Shown here piece after piece: positions 41,140-51,869 of a stretch of DNA of 58,306 nucleotides (position 1 is its first letter; each line of letters opens with the position of its first letter). Under the pieces are notes generated by a model that did no database searches, was not told where the DNA came from, and was given only the letters and a program-made list of their open reading frames with translations. Source of the stretch: Neoconidiobolus thromboides FSU 785 (taxonomy: Eukaryota > Entomophthoromycota > Entomophthoromycetes > Entomophthorales > Neoconidiobolaceae); NCBI GenBank assembly GCA_025603075.1, contig MU626388.1, positions 1 through 58,306 on the forward strand, given 5' to 3'. The translations under genes and the position numbers were made by a program.

Positions 41140-43001
41140 TTATAGAATTTTGTTATAGTTAAATTAGTTTATATTAATTGTAAATAATCTATGTAATTAA
41201 GTTATTTATTTTTGGGTAAATTTATTTATATTTATTCTATTTTATTTTATTAGATAACTAAGCTATAATGCTAACATTTTAACCAGTTCATTATTTTATT
41301 TAATAAAATAACAATTAAATTAATATCGTAAACATTTTAAAAAAAAACCAGCTTATTATTTACTAATACTATATCTCAATTATTGTTAGAAGTTTAAAAT
41401 TCTTATACCTTTTTTATAATTATATTCAGTTATAAGCTATTAAATTCGTGTGATAAGAATCCGATGGTCTTCATAAAACCTAATAACTTAATAAAATAAA
41501 TATTATAAAAACCAAGTAAATGGTATATAACAAAATCAAAGATCAATAATCGGTAAAAGATTAATGTATAGATTTTTCAAAACAGTAACTTGGATTAAGT
41601 TTGGTGTTTTCATTATAGTATATATATGTTATATTATACTTATATAAACAAAGGATAGCTTATAATAACAACATTTATTTTTAGTAAATATTCAATAGAA
41701 GTGTACGATATATAAGTTGCTATTTACGAAAGCACTTTTAATATTGCAAAGTTGGTGTAAAATTTGCAATGCAGGATAATGTGATTTTATTAAGAATTTT
41801 TTAAGAATTTTTTTGAAATATAAACTGCTTAAGCAAATGAGGTATGGAAGTAAGGAGACATTTCTAATATAGAACTCACGCTTTTCTATTAAATATCCTC
41901 TAGTATGGGTTATTTAAATATGACGGATCCCATCCCTCAAGATGCCATATTACACCTAGAAGTACAATTATACTAAACAGTATATAATTTAATTAGTAAT
42001 ATTACACTATAACTTATAAAATTATCAAACCTATTATTAGAAAATTTACTATTGATAGTCTTTTTATTTTATCTATGGTTAAGAATTTGAGTTTGAGCAC
42101 GGGATTAAAACTTAGCCAATGGAGCAAGTATTTTATTTTGTATAGAACCCAAGCTAAAAACAGGTAGACCATAATATGGTTGTGAAATAACGGTAGATAA
42201 ATTTTGTCAGGCTTTGACATTTAAAATTTTGTATTCATTTTTGAAAAGTCAATTGGGAAGTCTAAGTTAATACTATCTAATTTCATTTATTAAGTACTAA
42301 AGGCTTTTAAAATTGTAGGTTACTTAAAGTTAAATGCAAATGTAATTGTAAGATAAAATACATTCTATAATGAATAAGCATTAATGTTTAATTAAATTTG
42401 TGTCATTATAATAAGTTTAAAGTTCTTCTATCTTTTATGAATAATAATATTTTATAGTCATTTTTAACTTAAATTTAATAAAAATAGTCAAGTTACTTTT
42501 TATACAAAGCTTAGTTAAAGAATAAATTATCATCAGAAAAATAGCATTAAACCAAAACCAGAAAATGTTTCAAATTTTTATTTAATTAATGCTTTAATAC
42601 ACATTAACTACTATATGCAACACTGGTATATTTTTACTTAACTACTTGGTGAGCGTAAATATTTTGCAGAATCAATATCCTAATATGATCTAAATAGGTA
42701 ACTTAATGTTTTTATATATGTTGTTGAGCATATATCAAGGGAGTAATAATACTTATATTCATAACTTTTGGTTCATTTTTTAATTTGTATTTAATATAAA
42801 GGCGAGAAATTTATTGGTCCTAGCTATTTTTATGATGAGGTTTAATCAAGTGATCACGTTAGAACCTTACAGCCAATAAAATAAGGTGAATAAAACTTAA
42901 ATTTCGGTTCAGTAAAAAGTTTACTTATTATATTACCAAATTAAGGAATCTGCCACCTTATATTAATATAATTTATTTGATGTTAATTTTTGAAGAACTG
43001 A
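41140..43001. other. intergenic, nothing recognised
   Basis: 1.9 kb AT-rich spacer between REX4 and the hexosaminidase. No MITE, gene or RNA found. Confidence 0.5.
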
Positions 43002-43010
43002 TATAAATAG
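43002..43010 (+). promoter_or_regulatory. TATA box of the hexosaminidase gene
   Basis: TATAAATAG, 42 bases upstream of the ATG at 43052. Confidence 0.55.
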
Positions 43011-43051
43011 AAAGGCTGAAGAAATTAAAAAATTATCTTTTTTTATTTAAG

Positions 43052-44731
43052 ATGAAAGTTTCTATTTTAATTACTTCATTATTATCTTTAGTCGTAGCTC
43101 ATCCCGATGCTATCTGGCCAAAAGTCGCAAAGTATACCGCCGGTAACTCAACCTTAATTGTTGGTGATAACTTTAAAATCACCGCCAACACCAGTTGTGA
43201 CAGATTAAATCGTGTCATTGGTCGTTATCAAAATTTGGTTATCACTGAAAAATGGGTCCCAGTTGTACCAACTTTCCGTGGTAGCTTAGATTCCCGTGCT
43301 CTTCCATCTATCAGTGAACTTAAAGTCAATGTAAAGGATACTAACAATGAGTACGATGACAAGACTGATGAACAATATACTTTAACTATTAATGATAAAG
43401 GTGCCTCTATTAATGCTCAAACTGTTTATGGTGCCATCCGTGGTTTGGAATCCTTTACTCAATTAGTAGAATGGAACAAAAATCATGGTTTACATTTCGT
43501 TACCCACACTCCATTAACTATTGAAGATGCTCCTAAGTTTTCTCACCGTGGTTTATTATTAGATAGCAGTCGTAACTTTTTCCCAATCAAGGATATCAAA
43601 CGTACCATTGATGCTCTCTCTTACAACAAAATGAATGTATTACACTGGCATTTAACTGATTCCCACTCTTGGCCATTTAAATCAGAGAAACATCCAAAAT
43701 TATGGCAAACTGGAGCTATTTTCCCAGATCAAACTTATTCATTTGCTGAAATTGCAGAACTTATCGAATATGGTTTAGATCGTGGTGTACGTATTATCCC
43801 AGAATTAGAAGCCCCAGCTCACTCATATGCTATTGGTAAAGCTTATCCTGAAGTTGCTGTATGTATGGATGACTTAGAATGGGATGTTGTAGCTGCCCAA
43901 CCAGTATCTGGTCAAATTGATCCAACTAATCCTAAATCTGTTGCTATTGTTAATGATCTTATTGATGAATTCTCTAAGGTATTCAAAGATAAATATTTAC
44001 ATTTATCAGGTGATGAAGTCAATTATAAATGCTGGAATACTTCTGAAAAGATTCGTAACTATGTTAGAGACAACAAGGTTACTTTAGAAAGTCTTCTCAA
44101 TGTATTCGCTGAAGGTATGCACAAACGTGCAATTGAAAACAAGAAATCTATCATGGTATGGGAAGAAATTATTTTACAACATAATGTTACTTTACCAAAA
44201 GATTCTTTAGTTCAAGTTTGGTTGGGTGCTGAAGATACTAAGAAGGTTATTGAACGTGGTTACCGTGTTGTTGCTTCATCTTATCAATACTGGTATCTTG
44301 ACTGTGGTCGTGGTACCTGGGTAGGTGATGCTCCATCTGGTGGTTCTTGGTGTGATCCTTTCAAACACTGGCAAATGGTTTATACTTATGATCTTCTTAA
44401 GAACCTTAATGCTGATCAACAAAAATTAGTAGCTGGTGGTGAAGTAACTGTATGGTCTGAACAAGTCGATGAAGTCAATCTTGATCGTTTTGCCTGGCCA
44501 CGTACTTCAGCTGCTGCTGAAGTTCTTTGGTCTGGTAACCGTGATGCCAGCGGTAAGGTCGTACGTACCAAACCAGTTGTCCCACGTTTCAATAACTTCC
44601 GTTTCAAGATGGTATCTCGTGGTATCAATGCTGATGCTACTCAACCATTATGGTGTGTCGTTAACCCAGGACGTTGTGACTCCACCTCTTCTTTAAAGCA
44701 ATGGACTTTACCATATGAACCTAAAGCCTAA
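43052..44731 (+). CDS. secreted beta-N-acetylhexosaminidase (GH20)
   Basis: 559 residues, intronless, signal peptide 1-16 (ending LLSLVVA). The N-terminal GH20 domain 2 spans about 17-150. The catalytic barrel has SHRGLLLDSSRNFFPIKDI, NVLHWHLTDSHSWPF and LHLSGDEVNYKCW, in which D321-E322 are the stabilising Asp and acid/base Glu of substrate-assisted catalysis. C-terminal VWSEQVDEVNLDRFAWPR completes the active site. It removes terminal GlcNAc from chitin oligomers and glycans outside the cell or in the vacuole; in fungi it serves wall remodelling and chitin feeding. Codon use is strongly biased like EF2, so expression is probably high. All key residues are intact. Confidence 0.97.
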   Translation: MKVSILITSLLSLVVAHPDAIWPKVAKYTAGNSTLIVGDNFKITANTSCDRLNRVIGRYQNLVITEKWVPVVPTFRGSLDSRALPSISELKVNVKDTNNEYDDKTDEQYTLTINDKGASINAQTVYGAIRGLESFTQLVEWNKNHGLHFVTHTPLTIEDAPKFSHRGLLLDSSRNFFPIKDIKRTIDALSYNKMNVLHWHLTDSHSWPFKSEKHPKLWQTGAIFPDQTYSFAEIAELIEYGLDRGVRIIPELEAPAHSYAIGKAYPEVAVCMDDLEWDVVAAQPVSGQIDPTNPKSVAIVNDLIDEFSKVFKDKYLHLSGDEVNYKCWNTSEKIRNYVRDNKVTLESLLNVFAEGMHKRAIENKKSIMVWEEIILQHNVTLPKDSLVQVWLGAEDTKKVIERGYRVVASSYQYWYLDCGRGTWVGDAPSGGSWCDPFKHWQMVYTYDLLKNLNADQQKLVAGGEVTVWSEQVDEVNLDRFAWPRTSAAAEVLWSGNRDASGKVVRTKPVVPRFNNFRFKMVSRGINADATQPLWCVVNPGRCDSTSSLKQWTLPYEPKA

Positions 44732-46091
44732 TTTCAAAATTTGCTATTACATTAAATAAATAATATTTAAACATTTCATTAAAACTAAGAATTTTTAATT
44801 TATTAAACAACTCTTTTTAAAAATAAAATTTCTTTAAATAGCAAATACGATTTTCCACATAATATATATCACTATCAATATTAAAACTAACTTCGTTTAG
44901 TATACTAATATTAATATGTAAGGGTTGTCATTATTTATATATTTTTATACTTTTATATGTCATACAATTATGTCTCAAAAGCTCTAAAAACCTCTCTTTA
45001 CAAATTCCAATTTTATCTCTAAGATGCAAAAGTCTTTAAGTACAAGGATTGATTTTTGCTTTTAGTAATAGTAAACTTATCAATAACCAGCTTTTTGAAT
45101 TATATCATCATAGTTTCTCGTATCAGTTCTATACATTGCTTCTTTCACAATTAATATCCCTCTACTTTTCCCACCTTTACACTTCTAAGCTTATAAGCCT
45201 TGAGAGTGTTCTATATTGAAGTGCTTTAAAAAAATACTCCGAAAAAAAATAAGGTATCAAAGGCTTTGCAGACATTTTGAGAAGCACTGGTAATAAAACT
45301 ATCTATGGTTTGTTATTCTTATAAATCATTATACGTATTAGACAAAAGGCAAAAGGGATATAGGAAGTAAACTGGCTGAAAATGATAGTATCTTAAATTT
45401 TTTTAGTAATAACAAAATAGGTTACCTTTTTAGGTAGAATGTCTTAAAAATTTATTAACAATGCTATTACATAATCTAATACTAGTAGTCCAGGTTGCTA
45501 TTTTTAAAGGAGAACCTATCTAGGTTAAGCTGTCTTAAAGCGTTTTTTTAAAAATCCTTCAGAATTCAAAAGGCAGAATGGTTTACTTGAATACTGAAAT
45601 ACTAAAAAAATAACAAAGACAAGGGTAATAACAAAAAGGGGAAACATAATGGCTTTGAAGCTTTATAAAGGATTAATAATTTATCTATGTTAGTGTATGG
45701 TAATGTTCTTTTCAATTATTGTTTATTTTTAGATTTCAAAATTTTAAAAAGTATCGGTCAAATTTTGCAACAAAAAAACATGTTTTTTGAAAAAATTCAA
45801 AAATAACACGGAGGATGTTTTTTAGCAATCATCTTTTTGCTATTTTTGCTATTTTTAAAATCTAGAAATTGATTAGCTAGTCCATTGCTTAAGCTTGGAT
45901 GATGGTAGCTAAACTATTCATTTTAAAATAAAAACTAAATTAACAAGTCTTAAACCAGAATAATAGAACAAATAGTTGGTTATAAAATTGATCATTTATC
46001 GGCACACATTTGAACTTAAACAGTTGTATTGTTTAATTTGGATTTTAAAAAAACACTTAATGAAGGTAATAGGTAAAAAACATTTCCATAT
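44732..46091. other. intergenic, nothing recognised
   Basis: 1.4 kb after the hexosaminidase. Near 45811-45835 GGAGGATGTTTTTTAGC looks like a lone MITE end. No gene. Confidence 0.5.
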
Positions 46092-46190
46092 GGGGATGCA
46101 TTTTTATATTTAAGAATTTCAGTGATAGTTTTTCCACTTAAATAACGCTTAAAAGATAGAAAAAGTAATGAGGCCAAAAAAAACACCCCC
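46092..46190 (+). mobile_element. GGGG-MITE copy 21
   Basis: 99 bp, GGGGATGCATTTTTA ... AACACCCCC, perfect ATAT duplications at 46088-46091 and 46191-46194. Located about 150 bp from the end of the kelch pseudogene. Confidence 0.9.
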
Positions 46191-46340
46191 ATATATTGAA
46201 AATTTGGTTTTATTAAAAATTGGCACTTATTTTCCTTATTAGTTATATAGTCATTATTTTTTTGTTATTAGATAAAATAGATGAAAATTCCTATTAATAT
46301 TTTGTGTAGCTTTTATCCTACTCTTTATAATAGCGAATAA

Positions 46341-47763
46341 CTATATAATTGATGGTATTCTTGTATGATATTCTCTAGATTCTGAAGAATGACCAAGGAC
46401 AGTTTCATTGATTGAGCAATTCTCTTGATTAATCATGTTCATGTTTCCTATTTGATTCAAGTATAAACTCCCAGTTAATCCGGTATTGTTATCATCGTTT
46501 TATGAGGATAGGAAAAAATGGCACTGATATTGCTGTCGTTGCTATCTAAATGAATGCTTGGGTTGATAAAAATAGGGCCAATAATGATACTTGAAAGCTT
46601 TTCTTTTTTCAATTTATGTCTATAGAACATTAAAAATATACCCGATAAAACTATAAGTCCAATTATTCCTCCTATAGTGCCAGTAACTATAGCTCTAAGG
46701 TTACTATTATCGGTGGAATCATTTGTATTGCTATTGATATCACTACTTTCTTTTAATAACGAAGGTAAACTTTCAATATCTTGCCAAGTTTGTGTGTCTA
46801 ATGTTTGTGTTTTATCTGAACTTTTGGGAACCCACCCTAGCCTATCTGAAGATTGAGAAAATCCATTATTGAATGAATTTATTACATAATTATCATAATT
46901 AACAAAGCAGCCCCAAGCACTTATTCTAACAACCTTATCTACTTTAGTAAATGAAAATAGTTGTTTTTAATTCAAACACTTTGATTGAGTTGTCCTCTAT
47001 AAACCAGATCCCAAAAAATGGATTGATTGGTTAAATTTTATAAGTCGAATTTCCCAAAACTTTTATGAGGAATTTCATGAGAAGCTAGCTCAAATGACGA
47101 TAAATCCAATTCATGTAATATACTACAATTGACGCCTATTAGAATACTTTCTATTGAGACTTTAAAGTAATATAACCTATTATTTGAAATAAATGATAGC
47201 TCAGTCTTCATTTTACTTGGTGCTTCACAGATTGTTTTGGTTTCCTTTGATTCAATATCAAATAACTTTATTTAATAATTTATACCTTTATCTAATCAGA
47301 AATTATGAAAAAACTCAGATAAGTAGAACTATTTTACATTGCACTCACCATGTACAATTGTATATTTTTTAGAGTAATCCATAAAGCTTCCTATCTCTGG
47401 CTGATAAGATATCTCTTTAACCAAATGTTTATCATACCGTCCGTCTTTATCAATATCAAGCTAATTTATTTTTACAGATGAGCCTAGTTTGCCAAAAAAG
47501 AAGCCAACCGTTGTATTCTTTTAATTAGAGTCTTCAATATAAAAAAGGTTTGGATATATGGAATATTTTGGGGTTATTAATGGTATATACCTTTCCCGCG
47601 ATGCCACATTGTTGTATAAAGTTGCTCCCCTTTTAAAATTTAGTTTGAAAAAGTAAAAGCCCTTTGAGAAAAATGTTTACTTTACGATTTATACCAGTAT
47701 AATTATAATTAAGAATCGCGTCCTTTACTAGAGTTGTACCAAATTTTTCATAAGATAACATCG
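46341..47763 (-). pseudogene. kelch-TM paralogue, decayed
   Basis: Minus-strand relic of the 20105-21583 family. Legible parts run from the N-terminal side, LNFKRGATLYNNVASRERY, through DIDKDGRYDKHLVKEISYQ and DTQTWQDIESLPSLLKES, to a membrane segment and the tail RHKLKKEKLSSIIIG. It ends RIPSII and TAG at 46341-46343. The signal peptide and first blade are missing, and several stops and frameshifts occur, for example in the KNTTV and INLDID regions. It is more diverged than the 22408 copy and shows no conversion tract. Confidence 0.82.
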
Positions 47764-48000
47764 CATTCTTAATATATTAAATTACTAAAGATGTAAAGTT
47801 ATATAAAAAAGTATAAAGTTATAAGTGAATTATAGATCATCAACTTGATAAAATTAAAATAATGTTAATAGATAACTGTATATAAAGCTTTTTTTTTTTA
47901 TTATGTTTTTTAGAAAGAACAATAACTTTTAGTAAATGTAAACTAATAGAAATAATAAAATTTTAATTTTTTAATTTTTTAATTTATTTAATTAGGATAC

Positions 48001-48098
48001 AGAGATATATTTTCTTGTTTAAGAATTTTACTAACAACCTTTCCACTCAAATAACACTTAAAAAATGGAAAAGTAATGAAATCAAAAAAAACACCCTC
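48001..48098 (+). mobile_element. GGGG-MITE copy 22
   Basis: 98 bp, AGAGATATATTTTCTTG ... AACACCCTC, perfect non-palindromic ATAC duplications at 47997-48000 and 48099-48102. Confidence 0.87.
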
Positions 48099-50200
48099 AT
48101 ACACTACTAATTTAGTATTAAATTATAATTTTCAAGTATATTGTATTATATGATGTGACAGATTTAATTTGCAAATAGCATTAATCTATAATCATAAATT
48201 TATGGATTGGTTTTATTTGTATATTATATGGTTTATTAAAATATTTTTATCATTTTTCAATTATAATAGTTAAAAATTACAAACCAAATAATAGTCTAAT
48301 AATTTTAATATAATTTAAAGCCAAGATGTAAGCACGTAATCTTCAAAAGTTTTACACTTCTAAGTAATAGAAGTATAAGCTGCTTGTTTTATATAGTGTT
48401 AGTCTACAATGTTTTGCTTTACTTAAAGCATTAAATGTTAAATTCAATGGGCTTAAAGGACTGAGTCATTCATGCGAGTCTAACTGGAGCCAAATAAACA
48501 AAGTCCAATACCTTGCTACTCTTGGTGGATGTATAGTGGAAAATGAGATCAACTTTATTTTAAATCTCCAGAGAGCTTGAAATTGACTGGTAAAAGATGT
48601 GGTACTGAAAGGAAATGAAAATCCCCTTAGTGTGCTAAATTAGAATGGAGCCAAACTTCTGTGTAAACCCCACAGCCCAAAAGCAAAGATAACGGTATCT
48701 GTTAGAGAGGTCAAACCAGATAGTAAGTGGAGGATACGAAAAAAACCAACTGGGTAGAAGGGATAATTCAAGGAAAACCATATATGGTGTTAAAAGTGGA
48801 GCGCAAAAACACAAGAAATTCTACAGGAAAAGGAAGCGCGTAGAGATGAGGGGTAGAGACATTTAGCCAGATTGAATGTAAATTAGCCATAGTGTTAAAG
48901 AGAATGAATGTTGTATGAACACATTTCTAAAATACTATGGAAAGCTTAGGACCGAGGCTTTTATTTGATGAAAAGTTGATAAGGAGATGGGGAAATAAAC
49001 AGTAAACTATACCTTTTTCATTGTAAGGAGATGTTAAAAACTTATAATAGGTATTGTATAATGAGATAAAGTTACAAACTATTTTTTGAATCCTTTGACA
49101 GGTAATAAAGATTCAAACTATCAAATATAAAGCTGATAATGTGATAATGTATAAATTAAAAAATGTAAAAAAATTAAGCAATTTATTATAAAATCTAACA
49201 GTAAAAATATTGAACTAAAACCCAGATTTAATGTTATTTGTAACTTTTAAGGCTTTGTAATACAAGTGTATTTAAGATTACCTATATCGATAGATTAGAT
49301 TTTTTTAACCAATCTTAGTTTTAGCTTAGCAGTAACTTTGATTGTATATTTTACTCTACGAGTTTTGTTAATTATGTACTTCTGTTAATTTATGCTATTC
49401 AAATTAGGAATCGATTTCATAACAGTGTATAAAAAGTGTTGAAAATAAAAGTATATGTACAAAAAATAAAAATAAATTTCTTGTCAACTAAATATGTTTA
49501 GTAAAATAAAATTTATGGTTTTATGAAAATGATCATTTTTTACGAGTCTAAAGCTATACAAACATAATAAATGGACTATTTACAAATCTTAGAAGTTAAT
49601 CGTTATTTGATTTTTCTCTACTTTATGTGCTATAGATTTTTACTTCAAAAAAACAAACCTTTTGAGCTTTGAATTTATTAGCAAGTGTTTCTAAAGTCGA
49701 CCCAAAAGCGTTAATTAAAACTATTTGATATTATTTAGTTGATAAATATATAATTAAGTTTAAAAGCAATTGACTTTATTATAGCTTGATGAATATATTA
49801 TCAAACAATATAAAATATATAATATAAGATAAAATACCTAATGTCTTATTTTATTTTTTTTTATTTTTTTAGCCCTTAATATATGGCTAAATAACATAAA
49901 GCAGTTTTAATTGCTTTTTTTAGGTCGGTTAAAAATTTATAATATCACCAAGTTCATGAGTTAATTTTACAAAAATACTTATTAATATTATTATCAAACT
50001 TATATTTCGGTATTAGGAGGCTCAAAATTATAATATAAAAAGACGAAATTAAAACAACAGCTTTTTAATATATTTTTATTGATTTTAGCATTGACCCAAA
50101 TGGGTCGATTTTCCTGAATAACACTTATCAAAAAGTCAAAAATCGAAAAATGATGTATTAAAGAAAGACAAATATTAATAACATGGATAATCTAATATAT

Positions 50201-50297
50201 GGGGATGTATTTTTTGTTTAAGAATTTCAACAACAATTTTTCCACTCAAATAGCACTTAGAAAATGGAGAAGCAATAAAGCTAAAAAAAACGCCCCC
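50201..50297 (+). mobile_element. GGGG-MITE copy 23
   Basis: 97 bp, GGGGATGTATTTTTTG ... AAACGCCCCC. Flanks ATAT and ATGT, one mismatch. Confidence 0.88.
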
Positions 50298-50794
50298 ATG
50301 TGTTTATTTAAATTTTACTTATATGTAAGACTTCTTAAAATAAAAAGACATTAGAAGATTTGACTGCTTTTACATTTAACTTGTTCCGTAATTACCCACC
50401 ATAAAAAGTGCCCTTAACAAAGTTTTATGGCCTTATGTTCTGCTCATTATGTAAATGTGCATGACATTTTCATGAGAGAAAAAAATAAAGGATGGATCTC
50501 AACATAATCCTGATAAATCTAGTTGGCACTTTTGAATGATAAAATGTAATGTATTTATATGGTATTTTAAAATGATGGAATTAAAAACGATCATTCGTTT
50601 TTTATCCTCTATTCAAATAAACAGTAAAAACAACCATTTATTAATAAATCATTATACCAATAATTTGGTGTATTTACCCTACAAAAGTATCATTTAATGT
50701 ATTTTATTACTTGTATTCTCATAGTTACCCAATTACCAAAATTTAAATCATTCTTAAGATACTTTAGCTATTGAATACATTCCTACAAAAAGAG

Positions 50795-50805
50795 TATAAA
50801 TATAA
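50795..50805 (+). promoter_or_regulatory. TATA box of the alpha/beta hydrolase gene
   Basis: TATAAATATAA, 45 bases upstream of the ATG at 50840. Confidence 0.55.
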
Positions 50806-50839
50806 CTCGTTTTGCTTATTTTTCAAAGTATTTATAATA

Positions 50840-51869
50840 ATGCCATCAATCTTCTTCAACTTATTTATTCTATTATCCCTTACAACATATGCAGTACGTT
50901 TTTATCTTTCTATATGATTAACATATTGATCTTTATTTAGAATGCAATTAACAAAAGGGTCACGCCAAGAGAGAAAATGTAAGTATAACATATTTTTATA
51001 CAATACCAATATTAATGTTTATAACAAGACCCCTTCCAGATAACATACACATCCAAGAAAAAATATTGTACAGTGATTTGAATGAAAACAATTACTTTGA
51101 TTTAATACTTCCAAATGAGAGACGAACCAACTCCCCTGTAGTTGTGTGGTATTATAGTGGTGCTTGGGTATCTAAAGATATAGACTCAAGTATTAACATG
51201 GCAGCCAATTTAGCAAGTAGATATGGTATTGTTACTGCTTTGGTCCACTATCCTTTAAGTAAAAAAGCCGAAAAAAGTAATATAAAGCACCCAATTCATG
51301 TTAAGGATTCTTTAAAAGGATTTCTCAATGTTACTTCAACTATAGTTAAATATGGATTTAATGATAAAAACGTTTATATTGGGGGACATTGTGCCGGTGC
51401 TCATATTTCTTCTTTGATTGCATTCAATACTAATGAATATATTTTAAATGATAACTTTGATAACAAAAGTTTAGCTAAAATTCAAAATATCAAAGGAGTC
51501 GTTTTAATCGATGGTATATTTGATCTAAAATTACTAGCAAAAGAAAATCTAGGCTATGTTTCTGGTTTCATTGCTCCGGCATTTGGTGAAGACATAAAAT
51601 TAGAAGATGAAATTATGTCAACATGGGATAAAGCATCCCCTCAATATTGTATTAATAGCCCTTCAAAATCTAAATTATCTCCCAAAGTTTTATTAATTCA
51701 TTCTACTAATGATACTTTAGTAAATGTTGAGCAAAGCAGTAACTTTTCAAAAAAACTTGAAGCTCTCAATTATAATGTAAGTAATATCAATGGTGATTTT
51801 GGAGAGCATGATCAAGTTCCCTATAACTCACGTGTTTTGACTATTCTACATAATTTCATTCAGTCCTAA
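50840..51869 (+). CDS. secreted alpha/beta hydrolase with Cys nucleophile (3 exons)
   Basis: Spliced model of 310 residues. Exons 50840-50893, 50941-50978 and 51029-51869; introns 47 and 50 nt, GT...AG. Exon 1 encodes exactly a signal peptide (MPSIFFNLFILLSLTTYA). The enzyme core resembles kynurenine formamidase/BD-FAE-type carboxylesterases. VVVWYYSGAWVSKD replaces the usual HGG oxyanion motif. The nucleophile elbow is GGHCAGAH, with Cys152 where Ser is usual. The acid is probably Asp in HSTNDTLV and the base His in GEHDQV. Cys nucleophiles occur in dienelactone hydrolases, so activity is possible, but loss of esterase activity is equally possible. The substrate is unknown. Confidence 0.87.

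Larger units (their letters stand above)
47764..50794. other. intergenic; two MITEs and a GC-richer relic
   Basis: 3 kb gene desert. MITEs at 48001 and 50201. The stretch 48420-48960 is clearly less AT-rich, with fragmentary basic reading frames (KTIYGVKSGAQKHKKFYRKR) but no intact ORF. It looks like the relic of an unrecognised gene or element. Confidence 0.45.
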
